Positions 10,515 through 21,854 are shown, counted from the stretch's first letter. The stretch: DNA of 64,000 bases from Pigmentiphaga litoralis (GCF_014651835.1 NZ_BMXQ01000001.1:3136120-3200119), one strand, 5' to 3'. The notes: a model not told the origin generated them from the letters alone. Numbers and translations are program-made.

Positions 10515-10754
10515 TCAGATGCGTTCTTTTTCCTTGGCTTGGACGTCGATCGTCTCGCCAGGAACGCGCTTCGGATCGGCCGTCGTGTGCGTGGTGGTGG
10601 GGCCGCCTGCTTCGCCGCCTTCACGCATGCCGTCCTTGAAGCCCTTGACCGCGCCGCCGATGTCGCCGCCCATGTTCTTCAGTTTCTTGGTGCCAAAAAT
10701 CAGCACGACGATAACCAGCACGATGAGCCAGTGCCAAATGCTAAAGCTTCCCAT
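10515..10754 (-). CDS. tatA: Sec-independent protein translocase TatA
   Basis: Pore-forming/membrane-thinning subunit of the Tat system. The 79-residue protein starts [27 protein letters not shown] with the single helix, the FGTKKL hinge and the conserved GxxIGxAVKGFKxG amphipathic helix ([13 protein letters not shown]). The polar tail contains Thr and His. It is 101 bp upstream of tatB on the same strand, after a HIT gene, consistent with a tatABC unit at the end of the his operon. Confidence 0.96.
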   Translation of the reverse strand: MGSFSIWHWLIVLVIVVLIFGTKKLKNMGGDIGGAVKGFKDGMREGGEAGGPTTTHTTADPKRVPGETIDVQAKEKERI

Positions 10755-10859
10755 TGCATACTCCGCGCCGCGAGGCGGTAATTCGTCCAGTCACCCGAAG
10801 CGCCGATTGGCCTTCGGTACTCAGTTCCGTGTACTCGATTCCGGGTGGTCAGCGCCGGT

Positions 10860-11213
10860 TCAATCCCGCTTCCAGGGCCGGGGACCACCAATCACATGAT
10901 AGTGGAGGTGGGGGACTTCCTGGCCACCGTCCGCACCATTGTTGACCATGACGCGAAACCCGCCCTCCGGTCCGGGCCGGCATCCCTGTTCGAGGGCCAG
11001 CTGCGGAAGCAGGACCGTCATTCTACCCAACACCCCGGCGTCCTCTTGTGACACATCCTGCAGCGAGGTGATATGTCGCTTGGGCACCACCAAAAAATGT
11101 ACCGGCGCGATCGGATGAATGTCATGAAAAGCATATAGCTCGTCATCTTCGTAGACCTTGCGCGACGGGATGTCACCGCGGCTGATCTTGCAGAACAGGC
11201 AATTGTCGCTCAT
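10860..11213 (-). CDS. HIT-family nucleotide hydrolase (HinT-like)
   Basis: Small cytosolic histidine-triad protein that hydrolyses nucleoside phosphoramidates and acyl-AMP. The 117-residue sequence has the N-terminal CLFCKISRGDIPSRKVYED segment characteristic of bacterial HinT and the triad HLHYHVIGG (H-x-H-x-H) near the C terminus. It lies 8 bp downstream of hisE and so belongs to the his-tat transcription unit. Confidence 0.94.
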   Translation of the reverse strand: MSDNCLFCKISRGDIPSRKVYEDDELYAFHDIHPIAPVHFLVVPKRHITSLQDVSQEDAGVLGRMTVLLPQLALEQGCRPGPEGGFRVMVNNGADGGQEVPHLHYHVIGGPRPWKRD

Positions 11214-11221
11214 GGCGGGCC

Positions 11222-11548
11222 TCAGGCAGGACGTGACGCTTTTTCTTCCAGGCCTGACAGGCCTTCACGCCGCGCAAGCTCGGCGATCACCTGTTCAGGA
11301 CGCAACTTGTAGAAATCCAGCATGACGAGGCAGTGAAACCACAGGTCCGCGGTCTCGGACACGATACGGTCGGCATCGCCATCCTTGGCGGCCATGACGG
11401 TTTCGGTCGCTTCTTCGCCGATCTTCTTCAGGAACGAGTCGGGACCCTTGGACAGCAGCCGCGCGACGTAGGAGGCGTCGGGCGAACCGCCGTTCTCCGG
11501 GCGGCGCGTGGCAATGGTGTCGGCCAGGCGGGACAGGAAATCGCTCAT
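11222..11548 (-). CDS. hisE: Phosphoribosyl-ATP pyrophosphatase HisE
   Basis: Second enzyme of histidine synthesis, converting PR-ATP to PR-AMP. The 108-residue MazG-fold protein shows the metal-binding segment [18 protein letters not shown] (E-E-x-x-E with later D) and the following [11 protein letters not shown] helix. It overlaps hisI by 4 bp. It is a separate gene here, not fused to HisI as in enterobacteria. Confidence 0.96.
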   Translation of the reverse strand: MSDFLSRLADTIATRRPENGGSPDASYVARLLSKGPDSFLKKIGEEATETVMAAKDGDADRIVSETADLWFHCLVMLDFYKLRPEQVIAELARREGLSGLEEKASRPA

Positions 11549-11997
11549 TTGTAGATGCTCTCGGGGTCTTTGAGCACCGGGTCGGTCTCGACCCAGCGCG
11601 TGCCGCCGTCGGTATCCAGACGGCGGTAGAAGCAGCGTTCGCGGCCGGTATGGCAGGCAATGCCGCCCACTTGCTCGACCCGCAACAGCACCACGTCGCC
11701 ATCGCAGTCCAGGCGCAGTTCACGCACCTTTTGCACGTGGCCAGACTCTTCACCCTTGCGCCACAGGCGGGCGCGCGAGCGCGACCAGTAGGTGGCGTTG
11801 CCGGTGCGCAATGTCTCGCGCAGCGATTCGCGGTTCAGGAACGCGAACATGATCACCTTGTTGGTGGTCACGTCCTGCGCAATGCCCGGGATCAGGCCGT
11901 TGTCGTCGAACACCAGTTCGTCGAGCCAGGCGTCATCGGCCGAAGCCGTCGGGGAAAATGCCGCGGAAAGGTCCGCGGCTTCAGAGGTTGAAGCCAT
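11545..11997 (-). CDS. hisI: Phosphoribosyl-AMP cyclohydrolase HisI
   Basis: Third enzyme of histidine synthesis, a Zn/Mg-dependent cyclohydrolase. The 150-residue protein contains [23 protein letters not shown], the metal site segment [13 protein letters not shown] and the Zn cysteines in [15 protein letters not shown]. The first 25 residues are Ala/Ser-rich and variable, so a later start is possible. It is coupled to hisE. Confidence 0.95.
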   Translation of the reverse strand: MASTSEAADLSAAFSPTASADDAWLDELVFDDNGLIPGIAQDVTTNKVIMFAFLNRESLRETLRTGNATYWSRSRARLWRKGEESGHVQKVRELRLDCDGDVVLLRVEQVGGIACHTGRERCFYRRLDTDGGTRWVETDPVLKDPESIYK

Positions 11998-12018
11998 GCT
12001 ATCGATTATCCAGCTGCA

Positions 12019-12795
12019 TCAGTCATTCAGGCGCATGGCGATGCCGCGATCGGCCATGAAGCGCTTGGCTTCCTGGACCGTGTGTTGACCATAGTGGAAG
12101 ATGCTGGCGGCCAGCACCGCATCGGCCTTGCCTTCGGTCACGCCGTTGGCCAGGTCGTCGAGCGATCCCACGCCGCCCGAGGCGATCACGGGCACCGGCA
12201 CGGCTTCGGACACCGCGCGCGTCAGCGCCAGGTCAAAGCCCGAGCGCGTGCCGTCGCGGTCCATGCTGGTCAGCAGGATTTCTCCGGCGCCATAGTTGGC
12301 CATGGTGCGCGCCCATTCGATGGCGTCCAGCCCGGTTGCCTTGCGGCCGCCGTGCGTGAAGACTTCCCAGCGCGGCGCTTCGCCCGGCTGCGACACGCGT
12401 TTGGCGTCGATGGCGACCACGATGCACTGCGAGCCGTACCGCTGAGCCGCGTCGCGCACCAGCGTCGGGTTGGTGACCGCCGACGTGTTGATGCCCACCT
12501 TGTCGGCGCCCGCATTGAGCAGCCGGCGCACGTCGCCGACTTCGCGCACGCCACCGCCGACGGTCAGGGGAATGAAGACCTGGGACGCCACCTGCTCGAT
12601 GACCGACACGATGATGTCGCGCTGGTCGCTGGATGCGGTGATGTCGAGGAACGTGATTTCGTCGGCGCCCTGCAGGTCGTAGCGGCGAGCGACTTCTACC
12701 GGATCGCCGGCGTCCATCAGGTTCACGAAGTTGACCCCCTTCACGACGCGACCGGCGGTCACGTCAAGGCAGGGGATGATGCGTCGGGTGAGCAT
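12019..12795 (-). CDS. hisF: Imidazole glycerol phosphate synthase cyclase subunit HisF
   Basis: Beta/alpha-barrel subunit that uses ammonia from HisH to close the imidazole ring. The 258-residue protein starts [20 protein letters not shown] with catalytic Asp11 and has the second aspartate in VVAIDAKRV. An upstream ATG at 12942 lies inside hisA and is rejected. Four bases separate it from hisA. Confidence 0.97.
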   Translation of the reverse strand: MLTRRIIPCLDVTAGRVVKGVNFVNLMDAGDPVEVARRYDLQGADEITFLDITASSDQRDIIVSVIEQVASQVFIPLTVGGGVREVGDVRRLLNAGADKVGINTSAVTNPTLVRDAAQRYGSQCIVVAIDAKRVSQPGEAPRWEVFTHGGRKATGLDAIEWARTMANYGAGEILLTSMDRDGTRSGFDLALTRAVSEAVPVPVIASGGVGSLDDLANGVTEGKADAVLAASIFHYGQHTVQEAKRFMADRGIAMRLND

Positions 12796-12799
12796 GCCG

Positions 12800-13543
12800 T
12801 CAGACCGATCCGAGCTTGTCGGCCAATGCTTGCGCGGCCTGGAAGTCCAGTGTGCCTTCATAGATGCTGCGGCCCAGAATGGCGCCTTCGACGCCCTCTT
12901 CTTCGACCGCGCACAGCTGTTCGATGTCGCGCAGGTCGGCAATGCCGCCCGAAGCGATGACCGGAATGCGCACGTGCTGCGCCAGGCGCACGGTGGCGTC
13001 GACGTTCACGCCCGACAGCATGCCGTCGCGGCCGATGTCGGTGTAGATGATGGACGCGCAGCCGTAGTCTTCGAACTTCTTGGCGAGGTCGATGACGTCA
13101 TGGCCTGTGAGCTTGCTCCAGCCGTCGGTCGCGACTTTCCCGTCCTTGGCGTCCAGGCCGACAATGATCTGGCCCGGGAACGCGCTGCACGCATCGTGCA
13201 GGAAGCCAGGGTTCTTGACCGCGGCCGTGCCGATGATGACGAACGAGATGCCGTTGTCGAGGTAGCGCTCGATCGTGTCGAGGTCGCGGATGCCGCCGCC
13301 GATCTGCACGGGAATGTCATCGCCGACGGCCTTGACGATCGCGCGGATCGACGACTCGTTCTTGGGCTTGCCGGCCACGGCGCCGTTCAGGTCGACCAGG
13401 TGCAACCGGCGTGCGCCGAGATCCAGCCAGTGGGAGGCCATGACCGCGGGTTCTTCGGAAAACACGGTAGCGTCGTCGAGGTCGCCTTGACGCAGGCGAA
13501 CACAACGACCGTCTTTGAGGTCAATCGCAGGAATGAGGAGCAT
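12800..13543 (-). CDS. hisA: ProFAR isomerase HisA
   Basis: Phosphoribosylformimino-5-aminoimidazole carboxamide ribotide isomerase, a beta/alpha barrel paralogous to HisF. The 247-residue protein begins [20 protein letters not shown] with catalytic Asp8 and shows the phosphate-binding loops GGGIRD and ASGGIAD. A 92-bp spacer separates it from hisH, the second-largest gap in the his run. Confidence 0.97.
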   Translation of the reverse strand: MLLIPAIDLKDGRCVRLRQGDLDDATVFSEEPAVMASHWLDLGARRLHLVDLNGAVAGKPKNESSIRAIVKAVGDDIPVQIGGGIRDLDTIERYLDNGISFVIIGTAAVKNPGFLHDACSAFPGQIIVGLDAKDGKVATDGWSKLTGHDVIDLAKKFEDYGCASIIYTDIGRDGMLSGVNVDATVRLAQHVRIPVIASGGIADLRDIEQLCAVEEEGVEGAILGRSIYEGTLDFQAAQALADKLGSV

Positions 13544-13635
13544 GACGAGTCAGAAAGTGACGTTCGGGTCGGAGGGCTGCACGCGGCAAGCCAGTGAAGA
13601 ACCGGCCAGGAAGGCCGGCAGGAAGTGAATGCGTA

Positions 13636-14268
13636 TCACGGGTTCCATCGCACGAAATTGCGGTAGATCTGCAAGCCCGCGCTGGCGCTCTTTTCGGGAT
13701 GGAACTGGGTTGCAAAGATGTTATCTCTGGCCACGGCGCAGGTAAAGCCGAGACCGTAATCGGTCTGCCCGGCAATTACCCCTACATCTTCGGGCACGAC
13801 ATAGTAACTGTGCACGAAGTAGAAATACGTGTCATCGGCCACGCCCTCCCACAAAGGGTGGGCAAGGGTCTGCTTGACCCGGTTCCAGCCCATGTGGGGG
13901 ACCTTCAGGCGCGACTCGCCGTCGAAGGCGCTCCCGGCAAAGCGCACGACCTTGCCTTTCATGATGCCCAGGCCGTTCGACGGGCCTTCTTCGCTGTGGT
14001 CGAACAGCATCTGTTCGCCCAGGCAGACGCCCAGCATCGGCTTGGTGCGCGACGCGTCGAGCACCGCGTCACGCAGGCCCGACGCGTCCAGGTTGCGCAT
14101 GCAATCGAGCATGGCGCCCTGCCCGGGAAACACCACCCGGTCGGCGGCGGCAATGCCGGCGGCATCGGTGCACAGGCGGACATTGGCCTCGGGCGCGACG
14201 TGTTCAAGGGCCCGGGCGACCGACAGCAGGTTGCCCATGCCGTAGTCGACAATGGCAATCGTGGTCAC
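13636..14268 (-). CDS. hisH: Imidazole glycerol phosphate synthase glutaminase subunit HisH
   Basis: Class I glutamine amidotransferase supplying ammonia to HisF. The 210-residue protein starts [21 protein letters not shown] and has the nucleophile Cys in GVCLGEQML and the His-Glu pair in TQFHPEKS. One base separates it from hisB. Confidence 0.97.
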   Translation of the reverse strand: MTTIAIVDYGMGNLLSVARALEHVAPEANVRLCTDAAGIAAADRVVFPGQGAMLDCMRNLDASGLRDAVLDASRTKPMLGVCLGEQMLFDHSEEGPSNGLGIMKGKVVRFAGSAFDGESRLKVPHMGWNRVKQTLAHPLWEGVADDTYFYFVHSYYVVPEDVGVIAGQTDYGLGFTCAVARDNIFATQFHPEKSASAGLQIYRNFVRWNP

Positions 14269-14269
14269 G

Positions 14270-14857
14270 TCAGAGCACTCCCTTGGTCGACGGAATCGTG
14301 CTGCCCGCGCGCGGATCGACTTCCAGCGCCATGCGCAGCGCGCGGCCGAAGGCCTTGAAGACCGTTTCGCACTGGTGGTGCGAGTTGACGCCCTTCAGGT
14401 TGTCGATGTGCAGCGTGATCAGCGCGTGGTTCACGAAGCCCTGGAAAAATTCGCGGGCCAGGTCCACGTCGAAGCGGCCGATCATTGCGCGGGTGAACGG
14501 CACGTTGTACTCCAGGCCCGGGCGGCCTGAAAAATCGACGACCACCCGCGACAGGGCCTCGTCGAGCGGCACGTAGGCATGGCCATAGCGGCGCAAACCG
14601 GCCTTGGTGCCGGCGGCCTGGGCAAACGCCTGACCCATGGTGATGCCGACGTCTTCCACGGTGTGGTGGTCATCGATATGCAGATCGCCATCACAGTCCA
14701 CTTCGATGTCGAACATGCCGTGGCGGGCGATCTGATCCATCATGTGGTCGAGAAACGGCACGCCGGAATTGAGCTTCTGCTTGCCGGTGCCGTCCAGATT
14801 GACGGCCACGCGGATGCGCGTTTCGTTGGTATTGCGGGTGATCTCGGCGGTACGCAT
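14270..14857 (-). CDS. hisB: Imidazoleglycerol-phosphate dehydratase HisB
   Basis: Mn-dependent dehydratase of the histidine pathway, monofunctional as in most bacteria outside the gamma group. The 195-residue protein begins [20 protein letters not shown] and shows the metal ligands in [23 protein letters not shown] and the C-terminal [17 protein letters not shown] repeat. The longer reading to 14947 overlaps hisC and is rejected. Two bases separate it from hisC. Confidence 0.97.
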   Translation of the reverse strand: MRTAEITRNTNETRIRVAVNLDGTGKQKLNSGVPFLDHMMDQIARHGMFDIEVDCDGDLHIDDHHTVEDVGITMGQAFAQAAGTKAGLRRYGHAYVPLDEALSRVVVDFSGRPGLEYNVPFTRAMIGRFDVDLAREFFQGFVNHALITLHIDNLKGVNSHHQCETVFKAFGRALRMALEVDPRAGSTIPSTKGVL

Positions 14858-14859
14858 GA

Positions 14860-15984
14860 TCAGTTCCGGATAGAAGGAAGAATGTCGTTCAGGGCTGCCA
14901 ACAGGGCAGCATTGTCGTCGGGGGTGCCGATCGAGATGCGAAGGCACTCGGCCAGCAGCGGATGCATGGGGCCCACGTTGCGCACCAGGATGCCGCGGGC
15001 CTTCAGGGCGTCATAGATGCGGACCGCATTGCCGGTCTGCGGGCCCGCGCCGGAAAAATTCGCCAGCACGAAGTTGGCGGCCGACGGATAGGACGTCACG
15101 CCCGGCAGCGCCGCCAGGGACGCGATCAGCGCATCGCGGTCGGCGCAGATCTGCGCGGCATGCGCATCCAGCACGGGCTTGTGCTCGAGCACGGCAACGA
15201 TCGCCGCCTGGGTCAGCACATTCAGATTGTAGGGCGGACGGAGCTTGTCGAGTTGATCGACCCAGGCCGGCGCCCCCGCCAGGTAGCCCAGGCGCATGCC
15301 GGCCAGACCGATCTTGGACACCGTTCGCACGATCACGACATTGGGATGCGACAGCACCAGGTCCATGGACGTCGATCGCGCGAAGGCATGGTACGCCTCG
15401 TCGATGACGACCAGTCCGGGCGCGGCCTCCACCACGGTGCGGATCGCCTCGGCGCTCCACATCAGCCCCGTCGGGTTGTTCGGCACGGCCAGGAACACGA
15501 TCTTGGGGCGAAGCCGCGCCATGGCGTCGACCATGGCAGGCACGTCGATCTGCAGGTCGGCCGTCAAGGGCACGCCCGCGAAGGTCGCGTGGTTCAGCCG
15601 GGCGAAGGCCTCGTACATCACGAACGAGGGCCAGGGCGACATCACCACATCGCCCGGCACGCAGGTCGACTGGATCGCAAGACTGATGAGTTCGTCCGAC
15701 CCATTGCCCAGCATGATGTCGGCGCCGGCCGGAATGTCGAACGCAGTTCGCACCGCATCCTTGACCGGCCGGGGGTCGGCGCTCGGGTAGCGGTTGAGCG
15801 CCACCTTGCCCACCGCGCGCGCCACCGCCGCCTGGATATCGGCGGGCAGCGAGTACGGGCTTTCCATGGCGTCGAGCTTGATGGCTTGCGTGCCATCGGC
15901 CACGGCGTAGCGCGCCAAGGCCTGCACATCCGGGCGGATGGTCGCGGCGATCACACGGGCCGTGCTGGCGTCGCTGGCGGTCAT
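14860..15984 (-). CDS. hisC: Histidinol-phosphate aminotransferase HisC
   Basis: PLP-dependent aminotransferase making histidinol phosphate. The 374-residue protein has the fold-type I signatures [16 protein letters not shown] and the PLP lysine in [14 protein letters not shown]. The start at 15984 ([11 protein letters not shown]) is 4 bp from hisD. A longer in-frame start at 16074 would overlap hisD and adds unconserved residues. Confidence 0.96.
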   Translation of the reverse strand: MTASDASTARVIAATIRPDVQALARYAVADGTQAIKLDAMESPYSLPADIQAAVARAVGKVALNRYPSADPRPVKDAVRTAFDIPAGADIMLGNGSDELISLAIQSTCVPGDVVMSPWPSFVMYEAFARLNHATFAGVPLTADLQIDVPAMVDAMARLRPKIVFLAVPNNPTGLMWSAEAIRTVVEAAPGLVVIDEAYHAFARSTSMDLVLSHPNVVIVRTVSKIGLAGMRLGYLAGAPAWVDQLDKLRPPYNLNVLTQAAIVAVLEHKPVLDAHAAQICADRDALIASLAALPGVTSYPSAANFVLANFSGAGPQTGNAVRIYDALKARGILVRNVGPMHPLLAECLRISIGTPDDNAALLAALNDILPSIRN

Positions 15985-15988
15985 GGCG

Positions 15989-17341
15989 TCAGTCCGGCGT
16001 GGCAGGTCGGGCGGCGTCGGCGCGCGACGCATCGGAACCCGAGTCGTCGAGCCGGAACTCGGCGCTGCGCGCATGCGCCTGCAGACCTTCGCCGTGCGCC
16101 AGTTCGGACGCGAGGCGCCCCAGGGTCTGTGCGCCGGCCGGCGACACGTTGATCAGGCTGGAACGCTTCTGGAAGTCATACACCCCCAGCGGCGAGGAAA
16201 ACCGCGCCGTGCGCGACGTGGGCAGCACGTGGTTCGGGCCGGCGCAGTAATCGCCAATCGATTCCGAGCTGTGACGGCCCAGGAAGATCGCGCCCGCGTG
16301 GCGGATCAGGTCGGCCCAGCGATCGGGATTTTCGGTGGAGATTTCCAGGTGTTCCGGCGCGATGTCGTTGGCGATCGCGCAGGCTTCTTCCAGGTCCTTG
16401 ACCAGGATCAGCGCGCCGCGGTTGGCCAGGCTGGTGCGAATGATCTCGGCACGCGGCATGGTCGGCAGCAGGCGGGCGATGGCGGCTTCGACCTCGGCAA
16501 TGTAGCCGGCGTCGGGGCACAGCAGGATGGCCTGCGCCAGTTCGTCGTGCTCGGCCTGCGAGAACAGGTCCATCGCGATCCAGTCGGCTGGCGTCTTGCC
16601 GTCGCAGATCACCAGGATTTCGCTGGGACCGGCGATCATGTCGATGCCCACCGTGCCGTACACGCGCCGCTTGGCGGCCGCCACGTAGGCATTGCCGGGG
16701 CCGACGATCTTGTCGACCGCGGCGATCGATGCCGTGCCATAGGCCAGGGCGCCCACCGCCTGCGCGCCGCCGATCGCGATCGCGCGGTCCACGCCGGCAA
16801 TCGCCGCAGCCGCCAGCACCAGGGGATTGCGCACGCCGTCGGGCGTCGGGGTCACCATGACGACTTCAGCCACGCCGGCCACCTTGGCGGGCACGGCGTT
16901 CATCAGCAGGGACGACGGGTAGGCGGCCTTGCCACCAGGCACGTACAGGCCGACGCGGTCCAGGGGCGTGATTTTCTGGCCCAGCACCGTGCCGTCGGGC
17001 TCGGTATAGGTCCAGGTCTGCATGACCTGACGCTTGTGATAGCGGCGGATGCGGTCGGCGGCGCTTTCCAGCGCGGTGCGCTGGGCGGCAGGCAGGGCAT
17101 CGAGCGCAGCGAGCCATTCGCTGCGCGGGATTTCCAGCGCTTCGATATTGTCGGCTGTCAGGCGGTCGAACCGGCGGGTGTACTCGAGCACGGCCGCATC
17201 GCCACGCGACCGGACGTCCAGCAGGATGTCAGTGACGGCGTGTTCGATGGACGCGTCTTCGGACGCCTCGAACGCCAGCAAGGTGGTGAGTTGGTGACGG
17301 AAATCGTCGCTACGGGTATCCAGTTTGTGGATCAAAGACAT
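15989..17341 (-). CDS. hisD: Histidinol dehydrogenase HisD
   Basis: Zn-dependent NAD-linked enzyme for the last two oxidations to histidine. The 450-residue protein contains [25 protein letters not shown], the [16 protein letters not shown] segment, the GPSEILVI signature and the Zn-ligand regions EHLEIST and [21 protein letters not shown] in the usual order (short excerpts only). A 156-bp spacer separates it from hisG. Confidence 0.97.
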   Translation of the reverse strand: MSLIHKLDTRSDDFRHQLTTLLAFEASEDASIEHAVTDILLDVRSRGDAAVLEYTRRFDRLTADNIEALEIPRSEWLAALDALPAAQRTALESAADRIRRYHKRQVMQTWTYTEPDGTVLGQKITPLDRVGLYVPGGKAAYPSSLLMNAVPAKVAGVAEVVMVTPTPDGVRNPLVLAAAAIAGVDRAIAIGGAQAVGALAYGTASIAAVDKIVGPGNAYVAAAKRRVYGTVGIDMIAGPSEILVICDGKTPADWIAMDLFSQAEHDELAQAILLCPDAGYIAEVEAAIARLLPTMPRAEIIRTSLANRGALILVKDLEEACAIANDIAPEHLEISTENPDRWADLIRHAGAIFLGRHSSESIGDYCAGPNHVLPTSRTARFSSPLGVYDFQKRSSLINVSPAGAQTLGRLASELAHGEGLQAHARSAEFRLDDSGSDASRADAARPATPD

Positions 17342-17497
17342 GGCGGTACGCTCTGCAGAAATTCGGGATTCGGGGCCGACAGGCGGCGCCTGGAAAGGCA
17401 GCCAGCCTGCGGAGGGCGCGCCTGGGCGCGCCGTGATTGCGGGATCGCAGCCCCTGCGCGCCGTCTCGGCCGCGGCCCGGAGGCCGCTGCGCCCGTG

Positions 17498-18187
17498 TCA
17501 GCCAGGCATGGCCAGACTGGCGCGCGAGAAGGCGTCGAGCAAAGGCTGCAATCGATGTCGCCGCATCTTGAGCGCCGCCTGGTTGACGATCAGCCGCGAC
17601 GAGATGTCCATGATGTCTTCCACCGCGACCAGGTTGTTGGCCTTCAGTGTGCTGCCAGTCGAGACCAGATCGACGATCACGTCGGCCAGGCCGATCAGCG
17701 GCGCCAGTTCCATCGATCCGTACAGCTTGATCAGGTCGACGTGCACGCCCTTGGCGGCGAAATGCTCGCGCGCGGCCTGGACGTACTTGGTGGCAACGCG
17801 CAGGCGCGCGCCCTGGCGCACCGCGTTGGGGTAATCGAAGCCATTGGGCACGGCCACGCACAGGCGGCATTTGCCGATGCGCAGGTCGATCGGCTGGTAC
17901 AGCCCACCCGGGTGCTGGGCGGCATGCTCGATCAGCACGTCCTTGCCCGCCACGCCCAGGTCGGCCGCGCCGTACTGGACATAGGTGGGGACGTCGGACG
18001 CCCGCACAATGATGACGCGCACGCACGGGTCGCTGGTCGGCAGGATCAGCTTGCGGGACGTTTCCGGATTTTCGAGCACCGTAATGCCGGCCTCGGCCAG
18101 CAAAGGCATGGTCTCGTCGAAGATCCGGCCCTTGGACAGGGCCAGCGTGATCGGGGTTTGCGGATTGGCAGGGGAAAAGGCGCTCAT
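17498..18187 (-). CDS. hisG: ATP phosphoribosyltransferase catalytic subunit HisG (short form)
   Basis: First and feedback-regulated enzyme of the histidine pathway. At 229 residues it is the short form that lacks the C-terminal regulatory domain, so it is expected to need the HisRS-like partner HisZ; no hisZ is in this window. The sequence has [20 protein letters not shown] near the start and the PRPP loop [14 protein letters not shown]. Its start overlaps the murA stop by 4 bp, so the his run continues directly from the cell-envelope genes. Confidence 0.96.
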   Translation of the reverse strand: MSAFSPANPQTPITLALSKGRIFDETMPLLAEAGITVLENPETSRKLILPTSDPCVRVIIVRASDVPTYVQYGAADLGVAGKDVLIEHAAQHPGGLYQPIDLRIGKCRLCVAVPNGFDYPNAVRQGARLRVATKYVQAAREHFAAKGVHVDLIKLYGSMELAPLIGLADVIVDLVSTGSTLKANNLVAVEDIMDISSRLIVNQAALKMRRHRLQPLLDAFSRASLAMPG

Positions 18188-19473
18188 TCAGGCGCTCCGG
18201 TGCCGACCACCCGGCGGATCTGGGCACCCAGCTTCACAAGCTTGCGTTCCATGTGTTCGTAGCCGCGGTCGAGGTGATAGATACGTTCGATCGTGGTTTC
18301 GCCCTCGGCCACCAGGCCGGCGATGACCAGGCTGGCCGAGGCCCGCAGGTCGGTCGCCATGACGATGGCGCCCGACAGCTTGGGCGTGCCGATCACGACG
18401 GCGGTGTGGCCGTCGATCTCGATGCTGGCGCCCAGGCGCCGCAGTTCCTGCACGTGCATGTAGCGGTTTTCAAAGATGGTTTCGGCAATGATGGCGGTGC
18501 CATCGGCCACCGTGTTCAGCGCCATCAATTGCGCCTGCATGTCGGTGGCGAAACCGGGGTATTCCTGCGTGCGAAAGCCCACGGCCTGGGGCCGTTCGGC
18601 CATCGAGGCGCGGATCCAGTCGTCGCCGCATTCCATCTTCAGGCCGGCTTCGCGCAGCTTGTCCAGCGTGGCGCCCATGCTTTTCGGGTCGGCGTGACGC
18701 AGCGTGATGTCGCCACCCGTGGCGGCAACCGCGCACAGGAAGGTACCCGCTTCGATCCGGTCGGGCATGACGCGATGCGTGGCGCCATGCAGCCTGTCGA
18801 CGCCTTCGATCACGATGCGGTCGGTGCCGTGACCGCTGATCTGCGCGCCCATCTTGATGAGCAGTTCGGCCAGATCGACGATTTCCGGTTCGCGCGCGGC
18901 ATTCTCGAGCACTGTCGTGCCCTGAGCCAGCGTGGCGGCCATCAACAGGTTTTCAGTGCCCGTGACGGTGACCATGTCGGTGCGGATGCGCGCGCCCTTG
19001 AGCTTGCGCGCCCGGGCGAACACGAAACCGTGTTCGATGCGGATGTCGGCGCCCATGGCGGCCAGACCCTTGATGTGCTGGTCGATCGGCCGTTGTCCGA
19101 TGGCGCAGCCGCCCGGCAGGCTGACCTTGGCTTCGCCAAAGCGCGCCAGCAGCGGGCCCAGCACCAGGATCGACGCCCGCATGGTCTTGACCAGTTCGTA
19201 GGGCGCTTCCAGGCATTCGATGTGGTTGGCGGTCAGGCGGACGCGGTGGGTGTCGGATGCGTCACCGGGCGTGCCGCGGTCGGCGCGCACGCCGATCTTG
19301 CGCAGCAGGCGCAGGGTGGTGCCGATGTCGTTGAGTTCCGGCACGTTTTCCAGCGTGACGGTATCGGCGGTCAGCAGCGCCGCGCACAGGCTGGGCAGGG
19401 CAGCGTTCTTCGCGCCCGAGATTTCGACCTCGCCACGAAGCGGCGTGCCGCCGGTAATGAGCAGCTTGTCCAT
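18184..19473 (-). CDS. murA: UDP-N-acetylglucosamine 1-carboxyvinyltransferase MurA
   Basis: First committed enzyme of peptidoglycan synthesis. The 429-residue protein starts [27 protein letters not shown] and carries the fosfomycin-sensitive catalytic Cys in [19 protein letters not shown], so no intrinsic Cys-to-Asp resistance change is present. The ATG at 19473 overlaps the ibaG stop (TGATG) and is preferred to a TTG one codon upstream. The pairing ibaG-murA is conserved with E. coli. Confidence 0.97.
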   Translation of the reverse strand: MDKLLITGGTPLRGEVEISGAKNAALPSLCAALLTADTVTLENVPELNDIGTTLRLLRKIGVRADRGTPGDASDTHRVRLTANHIECLEAPYELVKTMRASILVLGPLLARFGEAKVSLPGGCAIGQRPIDQHIKGLAAMGADIRIEHGFVFARARKLKGARIRTDMVTVTGTENLLMAATLAQGTTVLENAAREPEIVDLAELLIKMGAQISGHGTDRIVIEGVDRLHGATHRVMPDRIEAGTFLCAVAATGGDITLRHADPKSMGATLDKLREAGLKMECGDDWIRASMAERPQAVGFRTQEYPGFATDMQAQLMALNTVADGTAIIAETIFENRYMHVQELRRLGASIEIDGHTAVVIGTPKLSGAIVMATDLRASASLVIAGLVAEGETTIERIYHLDRGYEHMERKLVKLGAQIRRVVGTGAPE

Positions 19474-19721
19474 CAATTGCCTTTGTATTCTTGCGGTGTA
19501 AGGGTGCGCATCGACAGCGCGTGAATTTCTGCGCGCATGCGTTCGCCCAGTGCGGCATAAACCAGCTGGTGGCGAGCAACGGGGCGCTTGCCTTCGAACG
19601 CCGAGCTGACGATGACTGCCTCGAAGTGCTGACCGTCGCCCTGCACATCGACGTGATCACAGGCCAGGCCGTCGACAATGTACTGGCGGACCTGTTCAGG
19701 GGTGGGGAGAGGTAGATTCAT
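19473..19721 (-). CDS. BolA/IbaG family protein
   Basis: Short 82-residue BolA-like protein, probably partnering a monothiol glutaredoxin in iron-sulfur handling or acid response. It has the BolA core: [39 protein letters not shown] (cited in parts: ...HFEAVIVS..., ...[14 protein letters not shown]...). It sits between the YadH-like permease (2 bp gap) and murA (overlap), the same place as ibaG in gammaproteobacteria. The ORF extends upstream in frame but those residues are shadow. Confidence 0.92.
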   Translation of the reverse strand: MNLPLPTPEQVRQYIVDGLACDHVDVQGDGQHFEAVIVSSAFEGKRPVARHQLVYAALGERMRAEIHALSMRTLTPQEYKGN

Positions 19722-19723
19722 GT

Positions 19724-20545
19724 TCAGTAGCGCAGCTTGTAACCCGAGGCCAGCAGCCGCAGCGCAATCGCCGCGACCACAATGAAAGTGCCGCCGACCA
19801 CCGCCAGGCTGAGCCAGGGCGATACGTCGGACACACCGAAGAATCCATGACGGAAGCCGTCGATGGTGTAGAAGATAGGGTTCCAGTGTGACACGGCCTG
19901 CCAGAACGGCGGGAGCGAGTGCACGGAATAGAACACTCCGGACAAGAACGTAGCCGGCATGATCAGGAAGTTCTGGAACGCCGCCATCTGGTCGAACTTC
20001 TCGGCCCAGATGCCCGCGATCAGGCCCAGCACCGCCATGATCGCCGATCCCAGCAGGCCGAACACCAGCATCCACCAGGGCGCGGCAAAGTGCGGGCCGG
20101 TAAAGAACAGCGCAACGATATAGATGCTTGTTCCCACCACCAGGCCCCGCACCACGGCGGCCAGCACGTAGGCCCAGAAAAATTCCCAGTGCGTGATCGG
20201 CGGCAGCAGCATGAACACCAGGTTGCCGGTGACGCGGCTCTGCATCAGCGACGACGACGCATTCGCGAAGGCGTTCTGCAGCATGCTCATCATCATGAGA
20301 CCGGGAATCAGGAAGGCCGTGTACGGAATCGAGCCATACACCGTCACCCGCCCTTCGAGCACGTGCGCGAAGATCAGCAGGTACAGCAAGGCAGTCACAA
20401 CGGGCGCGGCAACGGTCTGGAAACCCACCTTCCAGAACCGCAGCATTTCCTTGTAGAACAGCGTACGAAAGCCCGACCCGGCGGTCAGGTCGGGCTGCAA
20501 CACGGGCGCGGCGGGCGCAGTGGGGGTGCCAGGCACGGAACTCAT
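19724..20545 (-). CDS. ABC-2 type exporter permease (YadH/NodJ-like)
   Basis: Inner-membrane permease of an ABC-2 exporter. The 273-residue protein has six hydrophobic segments and the NodJ/YadH-type stretch IPGLMMMSMLQNAFANASSS near residue 95. It overlaps its ATPase gene by 4 bp. Substrate is unknown; the mla/murA surroundings suggest an envelope component. Confidence 0.9.
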   Translation of the reverse strand: MSSVPGTPTAPAAPVLQPDLTAGSGFRTLFYKEMLRFWKVGFQTVAAPVVTALLYLLIFAHVLEGRVTVYGSIPYTAFLIPGLMMMSMLQNAFANASSSLMQSRVTGNLVFMLLPPITHWEFFWAYVLAAVVRGLVVGTSIYIVALFFTGPHFAAPWWMLVFGLLGSAIMAVLGLIAGIWAEKFDQMAAFQNFLIMPATFLSGVFYSVHSLPPFWQAVSHWNPIFYTIDGFRHGFFGVSDVSPWLSLAVVGGTFIVVAAIALRLLASGYKLRY

Positions 20546-21582
20546 GCGGCCTCCTTCAGGACGGCGGCGGCCACCGGATCGTCGTGCATGATATTGAGGA
20601 AGGCGTCTTCCAGGTCGGCAGGCAGGACTTCAATGCCTTCGACCACGCCGCCCGCCACACGCACTTGCGCCAGGACCTCTTCGACTTCCAGGCTGGCTTC
20701 GAGCCGCAGCGCGACGCGAGCCCCCTGCACGTCGACCACCCGGTCATCCAGCAGCGGGTTGCGACCGGCTGGCCAGCCGCCCGGGCCCATATGCAGCACC
20801 AGGCGCGAGCCACCGACGCGCGCGAGCAGGGCCCGCGTCGTATCCAGCGCCACCACCCGCCCGTTCTTGAGCATGGCGATGCGGTGACAGAGCTCTTCTG
20901 CCTCTTCCAGATAGTGGGTGGTCAGCAGAATGGTGTGACCTTCGCGGTTCAGGCGGGCAATGAATTGCCACAGCGTCCGGCGCAGGTCGACGTCGACCCC
21001 GGCGGTGGGCTCGTCCAGCACGATGACGGGGGGACGATGCACCAGCGCCTGGGCAACCAGCACGCGGCGTTTCATGCCGCCCGACAGCGCGCGCATATTG
21101 GTATCGGCCTTGGACGTCAGGCCCAGGTTTTCCAGGATCTCGTCGATCCACGCATCGTTGTTGCGCAGCCCGAAGTAGCCGGACTGGATACGCAGCGATT
21201 CGCGCACCGTGAAAAAGGGATCGAACACCAGTTCCTGCGGCACCACGCCAAGCGAGCGGCGCGCTTCGCGAAACTGGTCGACCACGTCGTACCCGCAGAC
21301 CGACACCTTGCCCGCCGACGCGCGCGCCAGCCCGGCAAGGATGGAGATCAATGAGGTCTTGCCCGCCCCGTTCGGACCGAGCAGGCCGAAGAATTCGCCC
21401 GGCGCGACGTCGAGGCTGACGTCATTCAGCGCGCGAAATCCTTCCTTCGAGGCGCCCCCCACGCGTTTCCACCAGGAGGTGGCGGCGGGATAGGTCTTGG
21501 AAACGTGTTCGATACGAACTGCGGATGGCATGGCGGGCTGCAAGGACGGCTGCGTGGGATCGGCGGGCGGTGGCGTGTGCAC
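20542..21582 (-). CDS. ABC exporter ATP-binding protein (YadG/NodI-like)
   Basis: ATPase of the ABC-2 exporter. The 346-residue form starts at GTG; an ATG at 21531 (MPSAVRIEHVSKTYP) removes 17 proline-rich residues and is an equal candidate, as neither has a clear ribosome site. Motifs are Walker [12 protein letters not shown], signature LSGGMKRRVLVAQAL, Walker B VIVLDEPTAGVD and the switch TTHYLEEAEEL. It sits between mlaC and ibaG, the slot mlaB holds in E. coli. Confidence 0.92.
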   Translation of the reverse strand: MHTPPPADPTQPSLQPAMPSAVRIEHVSKTYPAATSWWKRVGGASKEGFRALNDVSLDVAPGEFFGLLGPNGAGKTSLISILAGLARASAGKVSVCGYDVVDQFREARRSLGVVPQELVFDPFFTVRESLRIQSGYFGLRNNDAWIDEILENLGLTSKADTNMRALSGGMKRRVLVAQALVHRPPVIVLDEPTAGVDVDLRRTLWQFIARLNREGHTILLTTHYLEEAEELCHRIAMLKNGRVVALDTTRALLARVGGSRLVLHMGPGGWPAGRNPLLDDRVVDVQGARVALRLEASLEVEEVLAQVRVAGGVVEGIEVLPADLEDAFLNIMHDDPVAAAVLKEAA

Positions 21583-21854
21583 GCCGGCAGATCAGGAGGC
21601 TGAACCCACTATTATAGGCGCGGCCGCGGAAAGGCAGGAAATCAGGCCGGGAAGCCGGCTACGCGGACGCCACAGTGCGGACATCCAGGGCTGCGCACCT
21701 TGCCGCGCAGACGTCCAGGCGTATGCGCCGCAGCACTCGCCCCGCGCGTCCGGCGCCCGGCCAGAAACGACAACGGGTCCATGGCATGGCCAGGGACCCG
21801 AAGCATAAGCACTGCGCCTGCAAGATCGGGGGCGCCTGCCCCCGGACCTGCGTA
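21583..21854. other. Spacer between mlaC and the ABC exporter genes
   Basis: This 272-bp stretch holds no credible gene. I translated it in all frames and found nothing like a STAS domain (MlaB). It may hold a promoter for the exporter-murA-his unit, but no clear hexamers stand out. Confidence 0.5.
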